From positions 1 to 35,602 of the forward strand of contig JAAAUF010000402.1 of NCBI GenBank assembly GCA_015499985.1: a stretch of DNA of 35,602 nt, read 5' to 3'. The first letter of the stretch is position 1; every line of letters begins with the position of its first letter. A program made the translations under genes and the position numbers. The notes under the pieces are model-generated. The model saw nothing but the letters and a program-made list of their open reading frames with translations, was not told the origin of the DNA and ran no database searches. Shown here in pieces: positions 10,446-20,936 of this stretch. The DNA comes from Haplosporangium gracile (taxonomy: Eukaryota; Mortierellomycota; Mortierellomycetes; Mortierellales; Mortierellaceae).

Positions 10446-11430
10446 GCCTCCAGCTCCGGTCTGCTTGCACTCGCAGGCATCACAAAACAGCCTTTAAGGG
10501 ATTCATCCAAAAAGAAGGTGGTCTCCTTGTTTCTTTCTGACTTTTCTCAGCACCCCCTCCCATCCCTCCTTGACACATCTATCTAAAATGCGGGTGAAAA
10601 TGACGGCTGCTTAAGCCCCTTTTTGATTAGCATCGTGTTTGTTAGATTTTTTCTATAGGGTCGTCGAGGAAAATCAAATGTTCGAAGAGGCTGGATTTCT
10701 ACAAGGCATAAATCAACATAACGAGAGGCTGGTTTAGCTCCTATCTCCTGATTTTAATCCTGTTGATTAGCCACTTGATATCACCCTCTCGTTCAAGGGA
10801 CCATCAAGGGAAAGCTGAGCAGCAAAAACAAAGCAAAACGTGCCGGTTACAGTAGAGCAGGAACTAAATACAAAGAACGATAGATGGTCTTGTCACACCC
10901 CCTCCTTCTCCTCTTCATTGGCTTTGCCCTCGCCCTCACTTCCCTGTGTTTTTATGTGATTCAGAGAACTACAGTATCCTTGGCGACGCCCAAAGGGTAA
11001 TAACAAGGGTACTTGTTTTTTTTTTCTCGGTTATCCGGAGCAAGAGATGACGGATAGGTGACAAAAAGCGGCGAAGGAATAAAGGTGTTTTATGTTTTCT
11101 TCTCCTAGAGAAAAAAAAACCCCCCGTAGTACATAACCCAGATGACTTTTGGTTGACGAGGTAAGTTTTTCCTCGGACTTTTGCGATATTCCTGATTCTC
11201 AACACTTCGTCACTTCGACTCTTCCTTATGATTTCTTTAAAGTAAAAGGAAGGGTTCACAAACAATAGTTGATCAATAAACATTTTTTAGCCAACGAACA
11301 TTTTCTGATCGCCATCAGCGACTTAAACTGTGTCAGTTTATTAACAGACATCAGGGTCCATCTGACATTACTTCGCAGGGCGCACAGACATTCTTTTTAC
11401 ATCAATTAAGATCAGCCAGAGGAACGAATT
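10446..11430. other. Intergenic region, nothing assigned
   Basis: About 1 kb upstream of the second MFS gene and downstream of the kelch gene. It contains A/T runs and short open frames without splice context or recognisable families. I see no gene or structured RNA that I can support. Confidence 0.45.
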
Positions 11431-14002
11431 CTACGAGGGCTTGAGTTGCTGTTGCAGATGCTCGAGCATAGACTGACGCTCCAACCGAAGACGCTCATAG
11501 TTCTCATGCTCTATCCTTACGCGCTCAATCTCCTTCTCCAGATCTTGGTACGACCGTTGCTCTGCTGATACTGTTCCTACTGCTGTTACTGTTCCCGTCA
11601 CAGGTGGGATCCAAGCCCCATCATATTGAGGCTGTTGTGATAGTCGAGATTGAGACTGTAATAAGAGATGCTGGCTTTCATCTGAAGACCCCTGTTCTGG
11701 GTACAGTTGTGGGTTCTGACGTGGTGTTTCTATTGTTGTAGTTGGTTCTGCTGGTTCTGCTGCTGGTGGTGGTGGGATGAACTGCGGGTTTCCGGGGACC
11801 GGGGTGTAGGCCATGGTCATATAGATGTGAGGATCCTTAGAGGTCCTGAAATGAGCCGAGGTTGCTGAGACGTATTCGCTGGTAGGTGAAATCGGTTTCA
11901 CGTTATGCGAGTAACCGCCGCTCTGTGCAAACGTGCTGGCGGTGGGAGAGATCATGTTGGCATCACGAGAGTAGCCTCCGCTACTACTATGGCCAAATGT
12001 GCTGGTGGGGCTGTAGACACTCACGCTATCCTCTGGCACGACGTTGGCAGTAGTAGCGACAGATTCGATAGGCGACATGGGAACATAATCCTGTTGCTGA
12101 GTGGGACGTGGTTGCAGAGGTGGAAGTCGAGGTGTGGGTGTGTAGGGTGCAAATGCAGGGGCGTGGCTAGAGTAGTACGACTGATGCTGAGAGTGGTATC
12201 CAGATTGAGGTCGAGATTCGTATCCTGACGTTGGACGAGGCTCTAATGCCGGCTGGTATTGATACTGCTGATTATGATCGTATTCTTGCTGCTGTTGGTA
12301 ATGGTGGAGTTGTTGTTGAGATAAAGAGTGTGCCTGAGACACGGGTTCGGAGCTTAGAGGTTTGGGAGTTCCTGTAAAGGGGGTGGCAGAATCCTCGCTG
12401 GACTTTGCTGTTTCCTGATACCCATGACCCAGTCCTTCATGTCCCTTCTTCTTGTTGTTACGCTTGCGCCGCTTGGCAAGAAGAAATGAGACGAGTCCGA
12501 GAAAAATAATGACTCCGGCGACACCTCCTCCGATTGCTGCATAATTAGGTCCTGAAGAAGTCGGTGGTGATGGACCGACAGGTGATATCAGATTAAACTG
12601 GGTGGTCCATTCGTTGCTGACAAGGTTGTATACAATTGGCGTTGCATCCATGTTCGCACGCTTGTTATCACCTATGAAGGAGATAGATGACGATGGTTAA
12701 CGTCTGTTGACACATCGCAGAGGTGTGAGAGTTGAAGTTTAAAAAGGTTAAAAGACAGTACCTCCCCAAGCAATAAAGCTGTCTCCGGCAACGGCACACG
12801 CCATGTTGCAGCGGGCCTGGTTGACGTTGGCAGCCTTGCCGGTAGTCCATTGGCCAGTCTGGACATCAAAGATAAAGATTGCAGAGCTAGAGTTCTCCGT
12901 CAAGTCTGTCCCTCCAAAAAGCACCATTTTAGTGCCTCCATATGCTAATTAATTGCAAGTTGTCCATTCCCCACGCGAAGGACAGTAATCAAAAAATGTC
13001 AGTGAGAGCAGCTGTGGGAGACACAAATTTTTCGATTTTGAGATGCATACGATAGCAAATGGAATGCGGCACTTGCCTGGGACCATGCAGTGCCCACTCA
13101 AATCTCCAGGGGAAGGACCGGATGTGGTCTAATTGCAAAGGGAGACAATCGGGTGAACAAGTGGCAAGGTTAGAGCTGCGTCTTTTTGCTATTCACTCAT
13201 AGAGTGAGGCAAAAAAGTAAGAGAGGCAACATACCACACGCGACCATCCATTCGTGGGGCTGTACTCGTTAAGATAGGGGTTGGCAGTGTTCCCAAAGAT
13301 TGTTTTCCCGCCGTAATGAAGAAATGTGCCTCTGATGGATGACCAGACAAACGTCTCGTGGTTGATAGGGATCGGCATGAGGTCCGTCGGCATTGCCGAC
13401 GTGGTATAAGTAGTAGACGAAAGGGTATTCATGGCCATCTGGGTCCCGTTGCTGGTCCCTGCTGGGGCATAGACATACCCTGTATTATAATCGACAGCAC
13501 TCCGGATAGCAATCTGTCGTGTGGCGTCGAGAGGGAGACTGGTGTTGATCCACGTCCTGTCTGCGATGTTGAAGGTCGACCAGCCGGTGTTGAATGGATC
13601 CCAGAGAAAGAGACTTGCATGGTCCTTTGACACTGCCATCGAGTGCCAACTAGAGTTGGGGGCTATACCCGACCGATATGGAGGGATCATCCATGGTGGA
13701 CTGGAGGTCGGCCAGGACGGTACTGTTAGATCCAGGGCAGCGAATTGGTTGACCTGTGTTCTTTTAGTGCCGACTGTGGTGTATCCGCCCTGGATATATA
13801 GTGTTTTCTCGTCGAGACTGGCATAGGACATGCAACAGGTGGACTGAGGAGTTTGTGCATAGACGGGAGTGGTGGTGGTGGAGAGGATGACAGAGGTGGC
13901 GACGAAGATTAAAGGGAGGAGGTTGGTGATAGAGAGAGGAGGAAGGGAAATTCGTGTGGCGTTCCGAGCGTATGTGCCTTGGCACGATCCTTGTCGTCTC
14001 AT
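11431..14002 (-). CDS. Kelch-type ectodomain, single-pass membrane protein with Q/S/P-rich tail
   Basis: Four exons, 14002-13235, 13128-13077, 12944-12762 and 12671-11431, give 747 aa; phases agree throughout. The second intron uses a GC donor (GCAAGT at 13076-13071). The start MRRQGSCQG precedes a hydrophobic signal or anchor segment (about 22-48) ending near VYAQ. The ectodomain (50 to about 375) has at least four kelch-like blades with Gly-Gly strands: LYIQGG, LHYGG, LFGG and AWGG, each followed at a distance by aromatic/Trp positions, and many N-x-S/T sites. A Ser/Pro stalk leads to a membrane span (about 379-400, with GGGVAGVII) and a basic stop-transfer AKRRKR. The cytosolic tail is rich in Gln, Ser, Pro and Tyr, and ends in a charged coiled coil (about 708-747). 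Such proteins are common in Mortierella-type genomes; the ligand and signalling role are unknown. A start further upstream is possible but would add only low-complexity sequence. Confidence 0.85.
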
Positions 14003-14298
14003 CGGACAACTGGCTCCAGCTGGGAGAAGCGAGGATATGAAGCAGGAATAGTGAGAAAAAGGGGGTAAGAGTAAATGAAGGGAACGATAAAGCCGTGTTG
14101 TGAATGGATCAGAGGGTGGTAATAAAGGTGCAGGGAGAGAGGGGCAAGTGGGTATGGGTGGAGGAAGAGGGAAAGAAACAAAGAAGTGAAAGAGGGTGCA
14201 AACAAGAGATATGAAGAATGGGAGAGACAAAAAGAAACGAAGAGAGATGATAAGAGAGAGTCAACAGAGGGGCGAAGACCAGGCCCTCATTCCTGTTT

Positions 14299-14347
14299 CC
14301 CCCCCCCCCCCCCCCCTCCCCCTCCTCTCTCTCTCACACACACACAC
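14299..14347. repeat. Poly-C / CT / CA compound microsatellite
   Basis: An uninterrupted C run (about 14299-14316) passes into a CT-rich tract and then a (CA)n tract. It lies about 300 bp upstream of the kelch gene start, within a purine-rich plus strand (pyrimidine-rich in the sense of that gene). Confidence 0.85.
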
Positions 14348-15085
14348 AGTCTTTTGTCTTATTTCTTTTCTTTTTGACTTTGAATCAAGTTGCTACCTGA
14401 AAGGTACAGTACATCACAGGGACATGCCAAAAAACAAGTGAGAAAGAAAGGGTGCCCATCACTGAAAGAAAAACGCCATGAGTTGCGTTAAAAGTTCTGT
14501 CATCTGTCCGCTCTCAGCTGTCCGGTACCTTATTCGCGCTTTTCTACTTTTGAGTTTTTTCAACCTCCCGCTGTTACCACTCTGTTGGACACCTTGGGGG
14601 AAAGTTCTTTTTTTTTTCTTTCTGAAAAAGGGTGGCGTAGATGACGAATACAGAGCAAAAGTTCACTTTTCACATCTTGATGAACCCGCATGGGCATTGC
14701 TAGTCATCTCAACAAAGGGAGTGCTGATGGAAAAGGCCGGTCGAGGATGAGTAGACGAATGAGGGAAGGAGCGTTTGTGCGTAAACAAAAACATTCATCC
14801 CAAAAATAACTATTGTTTGTTTCCTGTGCTTCTTGACCAGAGGGTGTGGCAATGCAAGGTGAATTCACATCTTTTTGAAGGAGCGGATTGAAAAACAATA
14901 ACCATGACCATGGCGTATGTTGTGGTATGTTAAAGGTAAGGGGACCACGCGTCAGGACATGATCCTTCAACTTGCACTTGGCAAAATGAGAGTCAATTGA
15001 CCTCAGTCGAGGACCATGGGGGAAGTGGGGCAAGTGAAGGAGGGAAGAAGAGGCGATCATAGCATCTGTGTTTGCAACTTTGCAT
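14348..15085. other. Gene-free stretch left of the foldback locus
   Basis: No family, splice context or structured RNA seen. Short open frames on both strands carry long homopolymer-derived residues and are not credible genes. Confidence 0.4.
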
Positions 15086-15243
15086 GCTGCGAGCAGAGAC
15101 CTTGGCTTGATGTGAGAACAGGTCAATGTTTGGGCTGATCAGGTCAAAAAGTAGTCTAAAAAATTGCAAAAAAAAAAGACTAAAACTGGTCTAACTGACC
15201 TGATCAGCCCAAACATTGACCTGTTCTCGCGTCAGGCCGGGTC
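15086..15243. repeat. Foldback element with perfect 33-bp arms
   Basis: Bases 15114-15146 and 15196-15228 are exact reverse complements over 33 bp, separated by a 49-bp A-rich loop. The pairing continues outward at lower identity. The left flank 15086-15113 matches the inverted right flank 15229-15243 and a little beyond with mostly C/T or A/G transition differences and one indel. Inside the loop AGTCT and AGACT could pair further. No open frame uses it. A transcript would form a strong hairpin; it could also be a MITE or the scar of an inverted duplication. Confidence 0.9.
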
Positions 15244-15245
15244 TT

Positions 15246-15463
15246 TACTCACACCTCCAAAAAACACAGTGCAGAGACACACCAACATGCATATAGAGAC
15301 ACACATTTCCAGTATATACACAGCGACACATATATAGGCACCTCTTCAACACAACATACATACACACGCCTAACATATACATAGAGACCCCATATGTGCA
15401 GGTGGAAGGAGGAGGTAAAATAAAACGAGCAATATTCGAGTGGGAACCACAGTGTGAGGGCAA

Positions 15464-15494
<31 letters not shown>

Positions 15495-15717
15495 TGAGAG
15501 AGTGAGAGAGGGAGTGGATATGTGTGTGTATCCGATAGTCAATGTGTATGTTAGAGGAGTAAGTCTCTATGTGCATTCGTGTCTCTGTGTATATGCTGGA
15601 CATGTGTGTGTATGTTGTGTTGAAGGGGTGCTTATTGTCGCTGTGTATATGCTGGAAATGTGTGTCTCTATTTGCACGTTGGTGTGTCTCTGCACTGTGT
15701 ATGTTGGAGGTGTGAGT
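15246..15717. repeat. Inverted pair of minisatellite arms (about 140 bp each)
   Basis: The reverse complement of 15246-15388 aligns with 15581-15717 at very roughly 85-90 percent identity by eye, with mostly transition differences and one gap of about 5 bp. The right arm is itself tandem: a unit beginning CTGTGTATATGCTGGA recurs near 15585, 15641 and, diverged, 15694, so the period is about 53-56 bp. A related unit lies near 15541. The spacer (15389-15580) contains (GT)n and (GA)n tracts at about 15464-15520. Open frames across it give only His/Thr or Val/Cys/Tyr repeats and are not taken as genes. Confidence 0.85.
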
Positions 15718-15804
15718 GTGTGCTCTGCAGGCCTAGCATAGTCAAGGAAATGTGGTCTGGTGCCTATGTCGATGGAACTAAAAATCCTTCGCGACGAATT
15801 TTTT

Positions 15805-15840
15805 TTCCGTTTATGCGGTTTTTCAATTCCGTTTATGCGG
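15805..15840. repeat. Two direct copies of TTCCGTTTATGCGG
   Basis: An identical 14-bp unit occurs at 15805-15818 and 15827-15840, a 22-bp step, with T-rich sequence before each. Function unknown; could be a slipped duplication or a paired binding site. Confidence 0.75.
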
Positions 15841-16998
15841 GTCCTGAAAACCACTTCGACGTAAATTGAAAATGAGAAGGCACCAAAATGTTCCGTTGTG
15901 ATGCCTGCATTTAGTCCCCATAGAACCAAATTTTATATCAGTTATCCAATTGCAAATTATCGAGAAACCCAAAATAATATATATTTTGTCAGACCCTTTC
16001 ACCATCACACTACCCTTTAAGCGATAGCCTATCATCGATTCCTTTTCCTACACCTTCTCCATCCGTAGCAACAACGACACATACACACGGTAACCCCTTC
16101 GGGTGCACTAGATACACCCCCTGGATGGGATTCGATTGTCGCGACCCAAAATGAATCGATTTCAATAGGATTATTTGCTACCGCTTCGAGAAATGCGAGA
16201 AAACAACGACCAGCTCACTCCCAGAGAGGTGCGCTCGTCGCCTATTGCCCTGTTTTATGTTTTTTGGGGCCTTGGTGATGGACACAAAAAGGGAGCGGTT
16301 CGACTCGTTGGTGGCGGGAGTACCTCAACTGTCCTGTTTAATAAAAAAAAAAAAAGTCGCGTGGCGTTTCAAATAGCCCAGTGTATTGTAGATAAGAATC
16401 ACTGTACTTTGCCAGAAGACGTTTTGTTAGTGAAATATCACAGAACGTAATGTCCTAGTGAATCTAAGTTACGAATGCAAGGGACGCAAGAGACGCGAAA
16501 AGAAATCTGGACCCCGCGATCTTGCACAAACAACAGTAGAATGTACTGTACATCGCCCACGTAAAAAGAATTTGCGAAAACGTGGGTAATATTTTTTTGC
16601 TCTCAAGTGATGAAGAATCTCAACGAGAAGCAGGGAAAAGCTGACCCCCCTCTCCCCCTCCTGCCTAGAATGAAAGGGGTGGAAAGGCACGAAAATGACT
16701 TCTGGGCACCCTAGAAGGGCTTCAGAGTATCTCACGAACTATCCTTTTGACATTGTCTTATTATCCACAATTCCTCTCACTCCTGTTTACACCAGAAAAA
16801 ACCGAAAAATCAAAAAAAGCAAGTTCTTTTTTTACAACATAGCTGTATATATGCAACCAACTGCCTTTGTTTTTTTCTTTCTGGTTTTATTGAGGTGGAG
16901 ACAATGGTGTGGAATGGATGAGATGAAATGCATGAGAGTGGAGAGCGGATGCGGAAGGCGAGGGGGAAGGGGAATTGAATGAAAAATAAACGAACGAT
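15841..16998. other. Intergenic region downstream of Opy2-like gene
   Basis: AT-rich in part (15950-16010). An open stretch at 16175-16450 does not resemble a known family and contains a run of lysines from poly-A. Nothing supportable is present. Bases near 16130-16150 resemble a tRNA B box only superficially; no cloverleaf could be formed. Confidence 0.4.
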
Positions 16999-19451
16999 CT
17001 ATAGGTTAGATGTCCTCGAATCACGATGTCCGTCCCAGAAGATCATGATTTCTTCGCCTTCGCCTCGTGTGATCGTCGACCGACCATCGGAAAATGTAGA
17101 GAATGTCGAATCCCGTGTTGGGGCATAGGGGGATTGGGACAGATGACTTGGGCCACCGCCTGGTGAAGATGTTGATGAAGGCTGCGCCCGTGACGGGTAA
17201 GCGTGCATTGCCGAGGGTGGCGCAGAGTGTGGTGCAGAAATGGATGTGGATATTGTGGGCATGGTTGTTGAAGCAGAGGCGAGGAGCGAAGCAAGAGCCG
17301 TGGGAGCCGATGCGGAATGCTGCATGGTTGCTGTCTGTGCTCCGGATCTGGGAGTGAGAGAAGGGGGCGTCACTGGCGTGACAGGTGATGGTGTAGAAGG
17401 CTGGTGGCTATGGTAGCTCGGGTGGAGTGGTCGAGGTTCAAGAACCATACTAGGAAGACTGGATATTCGCTTATTGGACACTGTCGATTGTGCTGACGAC
17501 CGAGCGGAGGGACCTGTTACCATTACGGCCGGCGTGTACTGCTGCTCCGGCTCTGGCTGCGCTTGCAGTTGCTCAAGAGCGTCATGAAGTGGACTCCCCT
17601 CTCCACCAGAGATGTTGTTGTTGTTTCCTTGCCCATGCAGTCCTGCAGACTTGTTTACTTCTGCGACCCTCCGTTGCGATTTTGTCCTTTTGATCGAGTT
17701 GGAAGAATGCAAAGAGTTGGATCGTTGAATCATGTCGCTGTTGCTAGACTTGATGGTGTGAAGCCGCAAGAGTTGAGGGGTTGCCTTCTTACTGACGGCC
17801 ATGACAACAGCCTCGTCCAGGATTCCGGTTGACAGACTTGATGCGATCGAGGTGTGTTTGTTGTGGACTTCATCAAACGAGGCCATAAATGACGCTCGGG
17901 GATCTAATCATTTCATTCAACAAAAAGAGCATAACGGTCAATTTCGGTTCAATCGATCAGTTACACACACATGAAAAATTAACCACACACCTATGGGTGG
18001 AGTCTTACCCCCACCGAGGGCTGCCAGTGCAGGGAGCTGGATGGACTCCTCGCTTGCTATGCTTGGGATGTAGGCGATTCGGATTACGTCCTTTTGGCTG
18101 GATGCATCGGCCGTTGACTAAAAGAAAAATAACGATTTTGTGTGTATGTATGTGAGTGAATTTTGGTCAGGCACAGTGATGAGATGATTGGTTGGCTGCA
18201 TATATGTACAAGATCCTCAAGGCTTAATTGCCATGATTCAGCCCAAGGGACCACAGGGAAATGCAAGGAGGGTTGGGGAGGGAGGCAGACACACACACGC
18301 ACACAGACATTTGCCCAAACGAATTAGATTAAATTATTAATTAATTCTCTTACAAAGGAGGAGAAGTACATCCGACATGACGATGTAGAGGGGAAAGACG
18401 AGCAGACACCGACCAACCACGCTGAGTGTGCTTATCGACAATTAGAAAAAGAGGGCGCACATAAAAGGGCGAGCAAAATGAATCCGAATGATTGAGCCAG
18501 GAACAGAGGTACAGACGCACATCCTTAACTGCCCATTTTCCAAAAAGAAATGAAATGTAGACAGAGAAATGACACACCCCAACGCACAAACACACACACA
18601 CCACCGCACATACACACACCGTCAAGATCATGAAGCATGGCCAGAGCACCCATTCTTGCCCTCCGTGAGATGATTCAAAACGGAGGGAGTTCGAATGTTG
18701 AGAGCCACCTGCAATTTGAGGGATGAGCAAAAAAAACTGAAAGAGGTGTCCAAGGAACTGGGTGTACGGGGTATAGTTGAGGATAGAGCTGGGAGATGGT
18801 TCCACTTTAGGTCTAAAATTCTAGGCGACAAATTTCAAGTCGGACAAATCTAAATGAACAAAGAATCGGGGCACATACCTCGCACCAACTCCTGCCACTG
18901 CCACTAGCCTGCATTCGTTTGAATTGGCTCTGGGGCTTGAACGGATCGGGTGCCTCTTCCAGATGCCCCTCTGTGCCCAACAGCCGCTCATTGATGGTTG
19001 TTCGCCGTTGGCGTCGTTGTCGAAAGATAAAAAAGACGAACAGAGCCATTGCAATGAAACCAGCGACACCTCCAACAACGGGGGCGACAATCGACGATTT
19101 AGCGTTCGAATTACTGGGATCCTTGGATCCCGAGGAGCCATCGCCCGTCCCTGTATCAAAGCCTGGCTTGACACAGCTGGCTATTGGGCATTGACAGGGT
19201 GAAACGATCACATCTAGGGTGCACACAAAACCACTTCTGCAGGGTGGGCATGTCACGGAGCTGGGAGCACAGGTCGGGATAGGGCATTTTGTCGAAGTTG
19301 AGGTTGGCGGGAACAGGGATGAGACTGTGGGAGATGCTGTTGGCGTTGTTGTAGTAGTTGTCCTTGAGGTAGTGGTGGTTGTTGTCTCAACGCCAATTGA
19401 AGAAAGTTCTGGGATGGAAGGGAAGTGAGGGTCGTCTATGTCCTTGATCAT
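16999..19451 (-). CDS. Opy2-like membrane anchor protein
   Basis: Three exons, 19451-18879, 18117-18009 and 17903-16999, with introns of 761 and 105 bp, give 528 aa with consistent phases. After a Thr/Ser-rich N-terminus, a cysteine-rich module (C56, C61, C68, C71, C77, C86, C88, C93) has the C-x4-C, C-x2-C, C-x-C pattern of the Opy2 N-terminal domain. One membrane span follows (about 121-144), then a basic stop (RQRRQRR). The cytosolic part contains DVIRIAYIPSI (201-211) and ends with GEEIMIFWDG near the C-terminus, both of the type conserved in fungal Opy2 proteins. In yeast, Opy2 holds the adaptor Ste50 at the plasma membrane for the HOG and related MAPK pathways; that role here is inferred from family. 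The start is chosen where low-complexity leader ends; no cleaved signal peptide is expected in this family. The first intron is long for this window and may hide a small exon. Confidence 0.8.
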
Positions 19452-20056
19452 CGTGGTATTTCCTTTTTCTGAAGACGAGTTGAGCGAGGTGGGCGGGAAG
19501 GCGAGAGAAGTTGAGGAAGGCGAAAGTGAATGTGAATGTGAATGTGAGGAGATGAAAAGTGGGAATGAGTGCGAGCGCGAGGAATGGGGCGTGAAATGAG
19601 TGAGGAGAATGGAGCAAGGGTTAGTGAGGAAAGAAGACAAGAGTAGGGAGAGTAGGAAAAAATAAAATAAAAAGAAGAGAAAGAAGGGAGGCAAAGGAGG
19701 TAGGTAGTAGACGAAAATAATAGAGAGAAAAAAGGGAGATCCAAGTAGAGGAAAAAGATGACAAAAAAAGGAGAGAAGGGAGGGAAGGGAAAAAAGGGTC
19801 GAACTTCGGACATAATGAATGGCTGTTGGACAACGAGCGCCTTTAATGGTTCTTTGGCCTGTTGAATCAAAGGAAACAAATAAAAAAGACAAGCAAGGTC
19901 AGTCAAAATATAGATGGATGTGGATGGCACGCATTGCATCCTGCTATGATGAATATGTAAGGTGATGTCCCGACTTACTCTTTGTCCTCCTGTTCTTTGT
20001 CCCTTTTTTCGTTTTCTGATCTCCGGGAAGAGGGGGCGCATTGGAAGCAGGAGCAA
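19452..20056 (-). promoter_or_regulatory. Pyrimidine-rich leader of Opy2-like gene
   Basis: On the sense (minus) strand this stretch is almost pure C/T in long blocks (about 19490-19800). Open frames through it encode only Phe/Leu/Ser/Pro strings. It is interpreted as 5' UTR or promoter, as for other genes here. A spliced leader cannot be excluded. Confidence 0.45.
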
Positions 20057-20936
20057 GAGAGAGTAAGAAAGAAGGGAGGAGTATTGTCAGCAAAACACAA
20101 AGGGAAATAACATAAAGAGAAAAACTAAGAAGGCCCGTTGCATGTTGACTCGCCCTGTCATTCCCTAATGGCAACGAAGGGCGTGCCTTTGCCATTCCTT
20201 TGCATAAAGGCCGTATCTCTTTCTCGTTTCTGTTCTTATCTTCTTCTGTTAGGCAACCCCTTTCTTTTGAGAGCATGTTGCAAAGTATGCACGTCCTCCC
20301 TTGGCGGGGATCGATCAAGGTTTCCTTTTCACGCCTTCGGCCGTCCCTTTTCTGCCTGGTGCTCCCTTCTTACTTCGTTCCTTGAAAGATGCTCTACGTC
20401 CTTCCTTCCTTGCTCCCCCCTAGACGATCATTCTCGTAGTGTTTTAGAACGGTGTGTTGGCTGATGAGGAGAAAGAACGCCGCATTGAAGTCAGCGTGTG
20501 TTTGTATGTTTTCGTAACCTTGTCTCATGAGCCTAGGCGGCTTTCGACCGACGCGTCGTTCGCTCGTTGACCACGTCTCGCTCTATGATCATTGTCTCAA
20601 ACGTACGGAGATCAATGGCCCGTACGCTCATTCAATTAGATAATGCCCATCCAATTAAAAAGGGTTCGCTATCTGCTCTTTTTGTTCATTCTCTTCTCTT
20701 CAGGGGTAGTACACGGTGTATGTGTGTGTCCTAATTCTTGGCTCCTCCTCTCCTCCCTCCCCTTCTTCCTCATTTCTTTCCTTCCTTTCCTTCTCTCTTT
20801 TGTTTTTCTCTTCCTCCACCACCTCCAACTTTCCCTTTCTCTCCTTCACTCACGCACTCACCCTCGACTCTCGATTCTACTTCTGTCTATACCTCGAAGA
20901 CGCGATCTTTTTGCACATTCTTGGTCTCGACAAAAG
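20057..20936. other. Divergent intergenic region between Opy2-like and 816-aa genes
   Basis: No gene supported. The right half (20740-20935) is CT-rich on the plus strand and ends in ACAAAAG-GTAAAA, a possible 5' splice site of a leader exon for the gene at 21920. The ORF at 20643-21071 gives low-complexity Leu/Phe/Ser and is rejected. Confidence 0.4.

Noticed and set aside
15245..15929. Several 70-120-codon open frames on both strands of the foldback locus
   Set aside because: They translate GT/CA repeats into His/Thr/Val/Cys strings and arise from the inverted minisatellite.
16080..16160. tRNA-like B-box string (GGATTCGATTG)
   Set aside because: No acceptor, D or anticodon stems can be paired around it.
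18673..18721. Hidden exon in the long Opy2 intron (good acceptor, frame VALNIRTPSVLNHL)
   Set aside because: Any donor close to its end gives a length that breaks the phase-0 to phase-0 joint; kept only as a possibility for RNA data.
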